Source of the DNA: an uncultured Sunxiuqinia sp.
GTDB lineage: Bacteria; Bacteroidota; Bacteroidia; Bacteroidales; Prolixibacteraceae
Reading direction: 5' to 3'
Length of the DNA: 64,000 bases
Assembly: GCF_947495665.1 (NCBI RefSeq)
Contig: NZ_CANLZV010000001.1
Span: 558,001 to 622,000, forward strand
Below, piece after piece: positions 35,307 to 44,496 of this stretch (position 1 is its first letter; every line of letters begins with the position of its first letter). Below the pieces are notes generated by a model, which was given only the letters and a program-made list of their open reading frames with translations, was not told the DNA's origin and made no database searches. The translations under genes were made by a program, and so were the position numbers.

Positions 35307-36284
35307 TTATAACGATCGAATGAGGGCAGGAACCGGAACATCGAAGCGTTTTAGTTCAGGCAAAATAACCTGCAGGCTGATGTTGTGCATTGGATCCTGA
35401 ATTCCCTGGGGCGTTTTCAGAAGCGAACCCAGGTAGCTTACTTTTAAAACCTTAAAGTCATAGCCGAGGTGGAGGGAAAAACGACTTTGCGACGTGTCGA
35501 AATTTGGCAAAAACCCAATGCCGGATTCCAATTGCTTGCGTTGGACGGTGACCTCCGCAAACAGTTGCGTGAATTCATTTCCGTAGTGTAAAACTGCCCT
35601 GGGGCGAATCAGGTAACGACGGCTGAGCAGACCTCGCTGGTACCAAGTGAAAATTTTTTCGGCATGAAACAGGATATGCCAATCGAGTTCATTGTACGAG
35701 TCGGTGCTTGGGTTTTTCTTATACGATCGTCTGATTTTGCTCGCCACGCCTACAGAACCATGGTAGTTGGAAAGTAAGAGACCTGCACCGGCACCCAGCT
35801 CGGTGGTGCGAAAAAAACTACTTCCGTGCAGCGAACCATCTTCAGGTGAAGGATTCGAATTGGTCATGTGATCGGCCAAATATTGCTCCGGATCTCTAAA
35901 AGCCTGATGAACCCCTAAGGTTAAAGAAGGAGTAAAATACCGGCGACGATTTAGAGTGATAAACTTTGCTGCAGAAAGCTCCAGAAATGGAATATAGTCT
36001 TGCTTTTGATGATTGCGCCGGATACCGGTGATAAAACCCAGTCCCAGACTTTTCTTCTTCAGGAAAAAATCGTGACTGATAAATTTCTGATAGGACTTGG
36101 CATTTTGCCGAAGCGAAGTGTACACCGAAGCCAAAAGCCGGTCTCCTCCGGTTTGTCCGGCATAGGAGGGATTGAGCAGAATGGGGGTTGAGTAATATTG
36201 AACCGCACTAAAATCCTGCGCCAATGTAGGTCGTTTGAAGGTGATAAAAACCAGGCAGACCAGTAGGAATCGGATTGTCGTCAT
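35307..36284 (-). CDS. Second PorP/SprF-family protein
   Basis: About 325 residues from the ATG at 36284, where the signal peptide MTTIRFLLVCLVFITF begins; the longer ORF start at 36353 is unlikely. AVQYYSTPILLNPSYAGQTG is the family's N-terminal phrase. It is clearly divergent from the neighbouring copy (for example SVYTSLRQNA in place of NYRNQWP), so it is not a recent duplication. Probably cotranscribed with the downstream PorP/SprF gene, 109 bases apart. Confidence 0.9.
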   Translation of the reverse strand: MTTIRFLLVCLVFITFKRPTLAQDFSAVQYYSTPILLNPSYAGQTGGDRLLASVYTSLRQNAKSYQKFISHDFFLKKKSLGLGFITGIRRNHQKQDYIPFLELSAAKFITLNRRRYFTPSLTLGVHQAFRDPEQYLADHMTNSNPSPEDGSLHGSSFFRTTELGAGAGLLLSNYHGSVGVASKIRRSYKKNPSTDSYNELDWHILFHAEKIFTWYQRGLLSRRYLIRPRAVLHYGNEFTQLFAEVTVQRKQLESGIGFLPNFDTSQSRFSLHLGYDFKVLKVSYLGSLLKTPQGIQDPMHNISLQVILPELKRFDVPVPALIRSL

Positions 36285-36469
36285 GGTTCTTTGTGTTAGA
36301 AATGACCGATTAAAGATGCTGTATAAATTAAGAAAAAGTGGAAGGCCTTGCAACCTTCCTTATCCGGAGAATTGTGTGTTGACTTGTTTTGCTCATTCTT
36401 TGACGAGCATAAAAGGCGTGGCGGAAAGGAAAGCCAAATTCAAAAAGGCTTCCTTTTTTGGAGAACGAT

Positions 36470-37018
36470 CTAATAAGCTTGGGGCTCAATTCCTCGCTCA
36501 AAGTCAGGGAGAAAGTGGAGCAAATCGTGGATCAATTCTTTCTTTTGGTCATCTGCCTGAAAGAAGGCATCTTTTAATCGGGCACTTTCTTTTTCAAGGA
36601 TTTCTTTCGAGATTTTCCCCGACATATTGGTTATCACCGTGTAGGCTTCAAATGCGACCATCAGCTCGTGTTCAATCACCAGGTTGATAAACAGCGACAA
36701 GTGCATGCTAAAGTCCAAGCCGTTTTCCCAGCAGGCCGAAACTAACGGTTGCAGTTCGTTGTTGTACTTTTTGTTTTCAATGGCTTCGATCAGAAATGGA
36801 ACTGCTTCTGTTTGTTTGATTTCTGAAAAAAGCACACGCAACTGTGCCTTTACTTCCGGATGTTGGGTGGTATGGAGCAATTCCACCAAAGCCGGAATGT
36901 AGTTGACATTGCCGTTCTCCTTTAAGTTTGAGATTGCCTGGATGGAGGTATTTACATTGGTTGAGTTTAGCTGTTCAATGATTTGAGCACTAATCTTTTT
37001 GGATGTTTCTGTTTTCAT
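36470..37018 (-). CDS. HEAT-repeat-like helical protein
   Basis: A 182-residue soluble protein, all helical, with two HEAT-like units in the first half (AISNLKENGNVNYIPALVEL, AQLRVLFSEIKQTEAVPFLI). The second half is helical and charged. No catalytic motif. HEAT proteins serve as binding scaffolds; the partner is unknown. It stands alone, divergent from the MATE gene. Confidence 0.72.
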   Translation of the reverse strand: MKTETSKKISAQIIEQLNSTNVNTSIQAISNLKENGNVNYIPALVELLHTTQHPEVKAQLRVLFSEIKQTEAVPFLIEAIENKKYNNELQPLVSACWENGLDFSMHLSLFINLVIEHELMVAFEAYTVITNMSGKISKEILEKESARLKDAFFQADDQKKELIHDLLHFLPDFERGIEPQAY

Positions 37019-37102
37019 GACGGTTAACTTTAAGCTGCAAATTTAATATTTCCGCAGCAATAATGAGAATTGGAGGGTGTCTGATTTGTTGATTTGAATG
37101 AG

Positions 37103-37110
37103 TACCTTTG
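37103..37110 (+). promoter_or_regulatory. Putative -7 promoter element of the MATE gene
   Basis: TACCTTTG fits TAnnTTTG and lies 16 bases upstream of the ATG at 37127. The earlier ATG at 37094 would precede it, so the later start is preferred. Confidence 0.5.
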
Positions 37111-37126
37111 CACCAATTTTTTTGAA

Positions 37127-38461
37127 ATGGACAAAACAAGCGAGTTGGGTGAGGGAAGTATACCTCGCTTGATGGTGAAATACTTTATTCCTGCGTTTAT
37201 CGGGGTGTTTGTAAATGCTCTGTACAACATTGTTGACCGGGTTTTTATTGGTCAGGGGGTGAGTGCTGTGGCTTTAAGTGCAGTCTCTGTCATCTTCCCG
37301 GTTATGTTGATTGTCATGGCTTTTGGAATGCTAATTGGTATTGGTGCCGGGGTATTGGTGTCAATCAATATGGGGCGCCGGGATATGGATCGGGCCGAAC
37401 GGGTTTTGGGCAACAGCTTTACCATGATGATCCTCGTTTCCGGATTGATCATGCTTATTGGCTTTGCAATTAAGATTCCGATGTTGAAACTTTTTGGAGC
37501 TACACCGGAAACGATTGAGTATGCGAATGATTATCTCAATATTATTCTGCTGGGAGTCGTTTTTCAGGTTGTGGGCTTCTCGCTGAATAATGTTATCCGA
37601 AGCGAAGGAAATGCGAAAATTGCCATGTACTCCATGCTTTTAAGTGCAGGCATTAATTTGATTCTGGACCCGATTTTTATTTTCTGGTTTGACATGGGGG
37701 TGAAAGGAGCGGCTTATGCAACGGTTATTTCCATGATCGTTTTGAGCGCTTGGGTGCTTGCTCATTTTAAGAGTGGTCGATCAATTGTCAAGTTACGACC
37801 ACAGTACTTCCGCCTGGAGCTCCCTATTATTAAAGAAATTTTATCCATAGGAATGGCGCCCTTCTTTATGCAGACGGCCAATTCTGCTGTGCAGGCGCTG
37901 ATTAATACGAAACTGATTCGGTTTGGAGGTGATTTGGCTGTTGGTGCCATGGGTATTATCAACTCGGTGGTGACCCTGATTGTGATGTCTATTGTAGCTA
38001 TTAATATGGCTACGCAACCAATCATTGGGTTTAACTATGGTGCGAATTCCGGAAGCCGGGTAAAAGAAACCTTGCGATTGGCCATGATTGCCTCGACCCT
38101 TATTTCCATTGCTGCTTTTATGTTGGTGCAAGCGATACCGGAGCTTATCGTGGGCTTGTTTAACTCGTCTGATCCGCAATTGCTGGAGTTGGGGAAGCAA
38201 GGATTGCGATTGTCGCTGATTGCGCTTCCAATTGTGGGTTTCCAAGTGGTGGCCGGTAACTTCTTTCAATCGATTGGAAAAGCCAATATCGCCACCTTGT
38301 TAACTTTGTTGAGGCAAGTTATTGTGTTGATTCCCCTGTTGTTTGTGCTTCCTAATTTTCTGCAGTTGAATGGTATCTGGATTTCAATGCCAATTTCGGA
38401 TACCTGCTCGGCATTGATTGTAGCTTACTTTATTTCACGGGAGTGGAAAAAGCTTGATTAA
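37127..38461 (+). CDS. MATE-family multidrug/sodium antiporter
   Basis: About 444 residues with 12 hydrophobic segments in two pseudo-symmetric halves. Family phrases include NIVDRVFIGQGVSAVALSAV, GIGAGVLVSINMGRRD, NLILDPIFIFWFDMGVKGAA and QPIIGFNYGANSG. It exports cationic drugs or metabolites in exchange for Na+ or H+; the substrate cannot be read from sequence. Confidence 0.93.
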   Translation: MDKTSELGEGSIPRLMVKYFIPAFIGVFVNALYNIVDRVFIGQGVSAVALSAVSVIFPVMLIVMAFGMLIGIGAGVLVSINMGRRDMDRAERVLGNSFTMMILVSGLIMLIGFAIKIPMLKLFGATPETIEYANDYLNIILLGVVFQVVGFSLNNVIRSEGNAKIAMYSMLLSAGINLILDPIFIFWFDMGVKGAAYATVISMIVLSAWVLAHFKSGRSIVKLRPQYFRLELPIIKEILSIGMAPFFMQTANSAVQALINTKLIRFGGDLAVGAMGIINSVVTLIVMSIVAINMATQPIIGFNYGANSGSRVKETLRLAMIASTLISIAAFMLVQAIPELIVGLFNSSDPQLLELGKQGLRLSLIALPIVGFQVVAGNFFQSIGKANIATLLTLLRQVIVLIPLLFVLPNFLQLNGIWISMPISDTCSALIVAYFISREWKKLD

Positions 38462-38540
38462 GGTTTTTATACTTCTGGTTCTAGCTGACAGGTAAGTTGA
38501 CTGACTCCTTTTATTTGGGGATAAACAAGTCGGTAGAGAT

Positions 38541-38585
38541 AAAAAAATCCGGGTATCTGAAGCTGACTTCAACATACCCGGATTT
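38541..38585. terminator. Bidirectional terminator between the MATE gene and the 593-aa gene
   Basis: AAATCCGGGTAT pairs with ATACCCGGATTT, enclosing an inner TGAAG/CTTCA stem. Seven A precede it, giving a T-run for the minus-strand gene that ends at 38607. Confidence 0.85.
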
Positions 38586-38606
38586 CATTAAGTTAACTCA
38601 GATAGT

Positions 38607-40388
38607 TTAAATACTTATCTGATCCAGTTTTTTAGTGAAGGCTTCCAGTTCGCTGAAAACATCTTTCTTCATTTCCTGAAGTTTAGCTTCATACTTTTTG
38701 AAAAACTGCTGGTAATAGCTGATTCCGTCTTTCAGGTTCGACTGAAATTTTCGCAGGTAAACCAATTGTTTGTCATCCTGTTCTTCACGAGCCTCTTTCA
38801 AATTGTTTTCAAGATACTCGACATACATTTTGAGTTCTTTTACAAACAGGTTGGGACGCTTGATGTCTTTGAGCAGGTTGATGCGGCCATAGATGTGATC
38901 AACCATTTCCTTTAGTGAAACAACTTGTTTGAAATATGCAATGTTTGGTCCGGGGCAAATACTTACGCCGTTGCGTTTGCTGTCGGTAGGAAGACCATTG
39001 GCCAAGTAGGTTGAATTGGTCAGTCCCTCGCAAAGGCATTCTTTTTCCGTAAGTTTTGCTTTTTGAGCTTGTTTTCGCTCAGCTGTCAGATCGGACTCGT
39101 CCACTTCCTTGAGCTTTTTGCGCAGGTATTGCTTCGATGCCGTACAAATTGGTTTATCGGTATATTCCGTGTTGAAGACCAAGTATTTTTTGGTGCATGG
39201 AAAACCGGGTTTTCCTTCTTTCAGGTAGTTCTGAATGGCTTCCTGCTGGCTGGCTCCCCGAACGTTGTTGAAATGCACTCCCAGTGGGGAGGCGTTGCTC
39301 AGATACATGTCTTCTTCGCCGGCATTTTTTAAGAGCTCGAGGCTTTTCTCATCAATATTACAGGCCTCAGGAACCAGCATGAAAGGGCTTCCCCAGCCAA
39401 CGCTGTCCAGTTGGTATTCATCCAGCAACAGTTGATGTTCTTCATGGGTTCCAACACCACCTTGCGCTGTAATTTTTACTTCGGGAGCCTGATCCAGCTC
39501 TTTAAGTCCTTTGTCTTTCAAGCCGGATTGGTAAACACTGAACGTTGAGTCGATCAGTTCCTGGCGTTTGTCTTTAAATTCCTGCATGATTGGCCCAAGC
39601 AAATAGCCTTGGGTAGCAAAGGCGTGTCCTCCGCAGTTCAAACCTGACTCGATACGGTATTCTGAAATCCAGATTCCTTTTTTAGCAAGGAAGCGGCCTT
39701 GAACCATGGCTGAACGAAAATCGCTGACTTTCAGTGTGATTTTTTTGCGAAGCTGTCCTTGTTCGTCCGGATAGAAATCGCTGAAGTTTTCCAGGTAGCT
39801 GTATAGCCTTGGGTTCATTCCGGCCGAAAGTACGATGGATGAACTCAGGTTACTGGTGGCAAAGCCACGCAAAGCTGCGTGAGCATCATTGTATTCGATG
39901 GGCAGCTGCTCGTTGTCTTTGTAGTTTGCCTTATCCAGCTTGGTCATGATGTTCACATCAATGCTCCCGGGCTTTAAGTTGTTACGCAACCAGTTTTTCA
40001 CATCCTGTAGACTTGTGTTTTCAAGCAAGTGGTTAAACTTTTCGCGAATTTGTGTGGAGTTTGGAAGTAATTCGAAGTATTTCTCAATTTCATTTTCCTT
40101 CTTATGAAAGTTCTCCACAAGATCGTCGATTTTTTCGTTTACCAACTTGTCAACCAGGTTCAGGTAAGCGGCAATGCGTTTAGCCCGAAAGTCTTCTACC
40201 TTGGAGGTGATGGTTTGGTATGGAAGGTCGAACTTCTTGCTATAGAGTTCGCGCATCTTTTCAATCAGAATATCATCAACGATGGAAATAACGGATGATA
40301 TTCCCAAGTGTGCCACCCGAACGGGGGTGTCTATGGTGTATCCCAGCCCCATGACCGGAATACTAAAAGTATGCCTATTCAAATTCAT
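38607..40388 (-). CDS. Cysteine-rich protein of unknown function, possibly an FMN-type TIM barrel
   Basis: A 593-residue soluble protein that I do not recognise as a characterised enzyme. The N-terminus GLGYTIDTPVRVAHLGISSV and the central KITAQGGVGTHEEHQLLL, then DSVGWGSPFMLVPE, resemble FMN-dependent nitronate monooxygenase/enoyl reductase barrels, where GG(I/V)GT binds the FMN phosphate. Cysteines cluster at 252 (NCGGHAF), 398, 415, 451, 453 (ECLCEG) and 478 (CPGPN), a pattern that could hold an iron-sulfur cluster. The last 100 residues are a charged coiled-coil-like tail. It stands as a single gene with its own terminator. An oxidoreductase role is inference only. Confidence 0.7.
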   Translation of the reverse strand: MNLNRHTFSIPVMGLGYTIDTPVRVAHLGISSVISIVDDILIEKMRELYSKKFDLPYQTITSKVEDFRAKRIAAYLNLVDKLVNEKIDDLVENFHKKENEIEKYFELLPNSTQIREKFNHLLENTSLQDVKNWLRNNLKPGSIDVNIMTKLDKANYKDNEQLPIEYNDAHAALRGFATSNLSSSIVLSAGMNPRLYSYLENFSDFYPDEQGQLRKKITLKVSDFRSAMVQGRFLAKKGIWISEYRIESGLNCGGHAFATQGYLLGPIMQEFKDKRQELIDSTFSVYQSGLKDKGLKELDQAPEVKITAQGGVGTHEEHQLLLDEYQLDSVGWGSPFMLVPEACNIDEKSLELLKNAGEEDMYLSNASPLGVHFNNVRGASQQEAIQNYLKEGKPGFPCTKKYLVFNTEYTDKPICTASKQYLRKKLKEVDESDLTAERKQAQKAKLTEKECLCEGLTNSTYLANGLPTDSKRNGVSICPGPNIAYFKQVVSLKEMVDHIYGRINLLKDIKRPNLFVKELKMYVEYLENNLKEAREEQDDKQLVYLRKFQSNLKDGISYYQQFFKKYEAKLQEMKKDVFSELEAFTKKLDQISI

Positions 40389-40540
40389 TGGATTTTTTTT
40401 GGGGAGTTTGCAATTTAAGGGGTGATCTTCTGATCTTTAAATCCCTTGGCAAGTTCCCGTATTTCACTCTTTTGTCGCCTGTAAAGATACGGATTTTTAT
40501 CTGGCTTGAAAGAAAAACCCCAGAATAGAAAGACTTCGTA

Positions 40541-43345
40541 CTAGCTCATTTTTTCAGCCAGAGCCTTGGCGGTATATGAGTCTGAGTTTTTTATCAAATC
40601 TTCCGGTGTTCCTTCAAATAAAATATGACCACCATTTTTACCTCCTTCAGGCCCTAAATCAATGATCCAATCGGCTGATTTAATAATCTCCAGATTGTGT
40701 TCAATGATGATGATACTGTGTCCTCGCGAAATAAGCGCGTTAAAGGAGTCCATCAGCTTTTTGATGTCGTGAAAGTGAAGGCCGGTGGTTGGCTCATCGA
40801 AAATAAACAGGGCAGGGGAGTCCTTCTCTTTTGATAGAAAGGCGGCCAGTTTTACCCGCTGGCTTTCTCCGCCCGACAAGGTTGAGGAGCTTTGTCCAAG
40901 CTTCACATAACCCAAGCCAACATCCTGTAAAGGTTGAAGCTTTTTGGCAATCTTTTTCTCAAAACTTCCTTTGAAACTGCTGAAAAACTCAATGGATTGG
41001 TTGACGGTCATTTCCAGGATGTCGTGGATGTTTTTGCCGTGAAGTTGCACTTCCAGTATCTCGTCTTTGAAACGCTTGCCATGACAGCTCTCGCATTGCA
41101 AGTGAATGTCGGCCATGAATTGCATTTCAACTTTGATTTCTCCCTCGCCCTGGCATTCTTCGCAGCGACCGCCATCAACATTGAATGAAAAATGGGAGGG
41201 TTTGAATCCCTGGTATTTCGAGGCTTGTTGTTCGGCAAACAGTTTTCGTATTTCATCATAGGCCTTCAGGTAGGTGACCGGATTAGACCGTGATGATTTC
41301 CCAATGGGATTTTGATCGACAAACTCAACCGACGTTAAACGGTTGAAATCCCCTTTGACCGTGTCGTGTTGCCCGGTTTTTTCGCCATAGCCTCCAAAAA
41401 TTTTGGCCACTGCCGGGTACAGGATGCGGCTGACTAAGGTGGATTTGCCGGAACCGCTGACACCGGTAACCACCGTCATGGTGTTGAGTGGGAACTTAAC
41501 GGAGACGTTTTTCAGGTTGTTTTCGCGTGCTCCTTTTATTTCGATGAAATTGTTCCATTTCCGACGTCGCTCGGGAATTTCAATCTTTTTAGTGCCATTC
41601 AGGTAGTCGGCGGTCAGGCTGTTTTGGGCTTGCAGCAGCTGTTTATGATTGCCCTGAAACACCAACTGGCCACCATGTATACCGGCTTTGGGGCCGATGT
41701 CGATAATTTCATCGGCAGCACGAATGATTTCCTCATCGTGCTCAACCACCAAAACGGTATTGCCAATTTTCTGCAGTTTTCGTAAAACGTTGATTAAGCG
41801 CTCGGTGTCTTTCGGATGAAGCCCGATACTGGGTTCATCTAAAATATAAAGCGAGCCGACCAAGCTTGATCCCAGCGAAGTGGCCAGGTTGATCCGCTGC
41901 GATTCGCCGCCGGAAAGCGTGCTTGACAGGCGGTTGAGGGTAAGATAACCCAAACCGACATCATCCAGAAAATTCAGACGATTACTGATTTCGATCAGAA
42001 TGCGTTTGGCAACTTGCGTCTCGTGCTCGTTAATGTCCAATTCTTTGAAGAATATTTTCAATTCATTAACAGGCAACAAAACCAAATCCTGAATAGAATA
42101 CCCTCCGACTTTGACATAGCCGGCTTCCTTTTTTAATCGCGTTCCGCGGCAGTCGGTGCAGTTCGTCTTTCCACGGTAGCGCGAAAGCATAACGCGATAC
42201 TGAATTTTGTAGCTTTTCGATTCCAGCATTTTAAAGAAGGCGTTTAACCCTTCAAAGTAACTGTTGCCGGTCCAAAGTAATTCCCGCTGTTCCTCGTTCA
42301 GTTCGTAATAAGGTTTGTGTATCGGAAAATTGAATGAGGCTGCATGCTGAATGAGTTCATATTTCCATTTTTGCATACTTTCGCCTTTCCAGCAGGCCAC
42401 GGCATCCTGATAGATGGAAAGCGATTTGTCCGGAATGACCAGATCTTCGTCAATTCCGATAACCTTGCCATAGCCCTCACAGGTGGGACAAGCGCCTACG
42501 GGATTGTTAAAGCTGAACAGGTGCTCGGAGGGTTCTTCAAATTCAAGACCATCGGCTTCAAACAAATTGGAAAACACGTGTTCCGTTGGTTGGTCTCCCT
42601 CATAGGTTTTAACAATTGCGGTTCCACGGCCTTCAAAAAAGGCCGTCTCCACTGAATCAGCCATGCGGCTTACATTGTCTTCGTCCTGGGAGGCTTGTAA
42701 CCTGTCTATAACAATGTTGCACTGCCCCGAGCAGAAATCTGCTTTCTGGTCGGCTATTAATTGATCGATTCGCTTAATTCCTTCGGGAGTTTCAATTCTT
42801 GAAAACCCTTGTTGCAGTAAAAGTTCAGCTTCTTCTTGCACTGTACGTCCGTTTTTGGTTGTCAGTGGTGAGCATATCAGTACGCGGGTGTCGGTTGGGT
42901 GAGTACAAATATAGTTGACCACATCGGTTACCCGGTGACGCTTAACTTCCTGGCCGGAAATGGGGGAATAGGTCTTGCCAATGCGGGCAAATAACAGCTT
43001 TAGGTAATCATAAATTTCGGTTGATGTTCCTACTGTAGAACGTGGATTTCGGGTGTTTACCTTTTGTTCGATGGCGATGGCCGGAGGAATTCCTTTGATG
43101 AAGTCAACCTCTGGTTTGTTGATTCGGCCAAGAAACTGCCGGGCATATGAAGACAGGCTTTCTACATACCGTCGTTGCCCTTCCGCATAAAGCGTGTCGA
43201 ATGCCAGCGATGATTTTCCGGAGCCTGAGAGTCCGGTAATAACCATAAGTTTGTTTCTGGGTATTTTGATTTCAACGTTTTGAAGGTTGTGAACCCGAGC
43301 CCCTTTGATATGTATTTCCTGAGTTGTTATTTTATTCTTTGCCAT
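40541..43345 (-). CDS. uvrA: UvrABC excinuclease subunit A
   Basis: A 934-residue DNA damage sensor of nucleotide excision repair, of full canonical length. Walker A motifs GLSGSGKSS and GVSGSGKST, signatures LSGGESQRINLA and LSGGESQRVKLA, and zinc modules CPTCEGYG, CTDCRGTR and CEECQGEG with CESCHGKR are all present. The UvrB-binding region between RSTVGTSTEI and FSFNNPVGACP is retained. The ATG at 43345 (MAKNKITTQ) is preferred over 43390. Comparison with the 761-residue paralog at 3274 shows what that copy has lost. Confidence 0.97.
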   Translation of the reverse strand: MAKNKITTQEIHIKGARVHNLQNVEIKIPRNKLMVITGLSGSGKSSLAFDTLYAEGQRRYVESLSSYARQFLGRINKPEVDFIKGIPPAIAIEQKVNTRNPRSTVGTSTEIYDYLKLLFARIGKTYSPISGQEVKRHRVTDVVNYICTHPTDTRVLICSPLTTKNGRTVQEEAELLLQQGFSRIETPEGIKRIDQLIADQKADFCSGQCNIVIDRLQASQDEDNVSRMADSVETAFFEGRGTAIVKTYEGDQPTEHVFSNLFEADGLEFEEPSEHLFSFNNPVGACPTCEGYGKVIGIDEDLVIPDKSLSIYQDAVACWKGESMQKWKYELIQHAASFNFPIHKPYYELNEEQRELLWTGNSYFEGLNAFFKMLESKSYKIQYRVMLSRYRGKTNCTDCRGTRLKKEAGYVKVGGYSIQDLVLLPVNELKIFFKELDINEHETQVAKRILIEISNRLNFLDDVGLGYLTLNRLSSTLSGGESQRINLATSLGSSLVGSLYILDEPSIGLHPKDTERLINVLRKLQKIGNTVLVVEHDEEIIRAADEIIDIGPKAGIHGGQLVFQGNHKQLLQAQNSLTADYLNGTKKIEIPERRRKWNNFIEIKGARENNLKNVSVKFPLNTMTVVTGVSGSGKSTLVSRILYPAVAKIFGGYGEKTGQHDTVKGDFNRLTSVEFVDQNPIGKSSRSNPVTYLKAYDEIRKLFAEQQASKYQGFKPSHFSFNVDGGRCEECQGEGEIKVEMQFMADIHLQCESCHGKRFKDEILEVQLHGKNIHDILEMTVNQSIEFFSSFKGSFEKKIAKKLQPLQDVGLGYVKLGQSSSTLSGGESQRVKLAAFLSKEKDSPALFIFDEPTTGLHFHDIKKLMDSFNALISRGHSIIIIEHNLEIIKSADWIIDLGPEGGKNGGHILFEGTPEDLIKNSDSYTAKALAEKMS

Positions 43346-43469
43346 CGACGTATCTCTATTTAGGCGGTAATAAATTTGTTTTTTTAGCAAAAAACCAGCA
43401 TTTTTACCTCGTGCAAAATTAAGAAATTGTTTTACTCACACCTAAAATAGATCGCCTATAGAAGAATTT

Positions 43470-43477
43470 TACTTTTG
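43470..43477 (+). promoter_or_regulatory. Putative -7 promoter element of the sigma factor gene
   Basis: TACTTTTG fits TAnnTTTG, 28 bases before the ATG at 43506. Confidence 0.5.
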
Positions 43478-43505
43478 TTTATCAGTATAATATAAATTGA
43501 AAGTA

Positions 43506-44099
43506 ATGTTCGATACAGATACATTGAACGAAAATCAACTCGTTCAGAATTTTATAAATGGTGATCAGTTGGCTCTTGAAGAGCTCGTCAAAAGACATAA
43601 AAACAGGGTTTTTACCTACATTGTTTTAATTGTCAAAAATCATCAACTCGCAGAAGACATTTTTCAGGATACCTTTATCAAGGTAATCCGTTCGTTAAAA
43701 ACAGGGAAATATACCGAGAATGGGAAGTTTGTTTCTTGGGTTCTCCGGATTGCCCATAACCTCATCATTGACCATTTCAGGAAGGAAAAGTTGCTGAATA
43801 CAACGTCGAATGATGATACCGAAATTGACCTCTTCAATTCGCAAAGGTACTCCGACGAAAATATTGAAGATAAGCTGGTGTATGAGCAAATAACTGAAGA
43901 TGTGCGGAAGTTGGTTGAACTGCTTCCGGAAGATCAACGGCAGGTTATTGTGATGCGACATTACATGGGCTTGAGCTTTAAGGAAATTTCAAAACAAACA
44001 GATGTGAGTATTAATACTGCCTTGGGGCGCATGCGCTATGCGCTGATCAACCTGCGAAAATTGATTGAGAAGAATAAGCTGAGTTTGACAAAAATTTAG
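43506..44099 (+). CDS. ECF-type RNA polymerase sigma factor
   Basis: About 197 residues. Region 2 (YIVLIVKNHQLAEDIFQDTF, then SWVLRIAHNLIIDHFRKEK) and region 4 (LLPEDQRQVIVMRHYMGLSF followed by EISKQTDVSINTALGRMRYA) are complete. The start is the ATG at 43506; the long frame opens with a TTG. No anti-sigma factor is adjacent. The next gene encodes a 78-residue protein of unknown role. Confidence 0.93.
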   Translation: MFDTDTLNENQLVQNFINGDQLALEELVKRHKNRVFTYIVLIVKNHQLAEDIFQDTFIKVIRSLKTGKYTENGKFVSWVLRIAHNLIIDHFRKEKLLNTTSNDDTEIDLFNSQRYSDENIEDKLVYEQITEDVRKLVELLPEDQRQVIVMRHYMGLSFKEISKQTDVSINTALGRMRYALINLRKLIEKNKLSLTKI

Positions 44100-44164
44100 G
44101 GATAGGGTAGACAATAATTGTTAAGGGTTGGCGTTTTCTATTTGAATCTTAAAATGAAACGAAA

Positions 44165-44401
44165 ATGCCTATGAAGAAGAATTTTACCTTAGTTTATTTT
44201 ATTCATGATTTTGCGATTGATCGGTGTGGACCTCAGGAAATTGAAACAAATGACTTGATGGGAGAAAATGAACATCAACAGGGAAAGGAGCGTTCGTTTA
44301 CGCCATCAGAAAAGTCAGTTGAGGCAATTTTGAATTTTTCCCGGTCATACGATGTTTTGAATTCGCGTTTAACCGCAAGCATCGAGCTTATTAAGAACTA
44401 A
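44165..44401 (+). CDS. Small conserved-looking protein downstream of the sigma factor
   Basis: 78 residues starting MPMKKNFTLVYFIHDFAI. The second half is the better-ordered part: SEKSVEAILNFSRSYDVLNS, ending SIELIKN. I recall similar C-termini in small Bacteroidota proteins beside sigma factor genes, but no function is known. It lies 65 bases after the sigma factor and is closed by a good terminator, so the two probably form a transcript. Confidence 0.65.
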   Translation: MPMKKNFTLVYFIHDFAIDRCGPQEIETNDLMGENEHQQGKERSFTPSEKSVEAILNFSRSYDVLNSRLTASIELIKN

Positions 44402-44422
44402 TCAAAGTGAAAAAGTGGTTGT

Positions 44423-44451
44423 AAAGCATCTTGACAAAGATGCTTTTTTTT
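44423..44451 (+). terminator. Rho-independent terminator of the sigma factor transcript
   Basis: AAAGCATCTT/AAGATGCTTT stem with a GACA loop and a run of eight T. Confidence 0.9.
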
Positions 44452-44496
44452 GGTAGCTTAGTGATATCATATTAATATCAATCTAATCTTCAAGCT

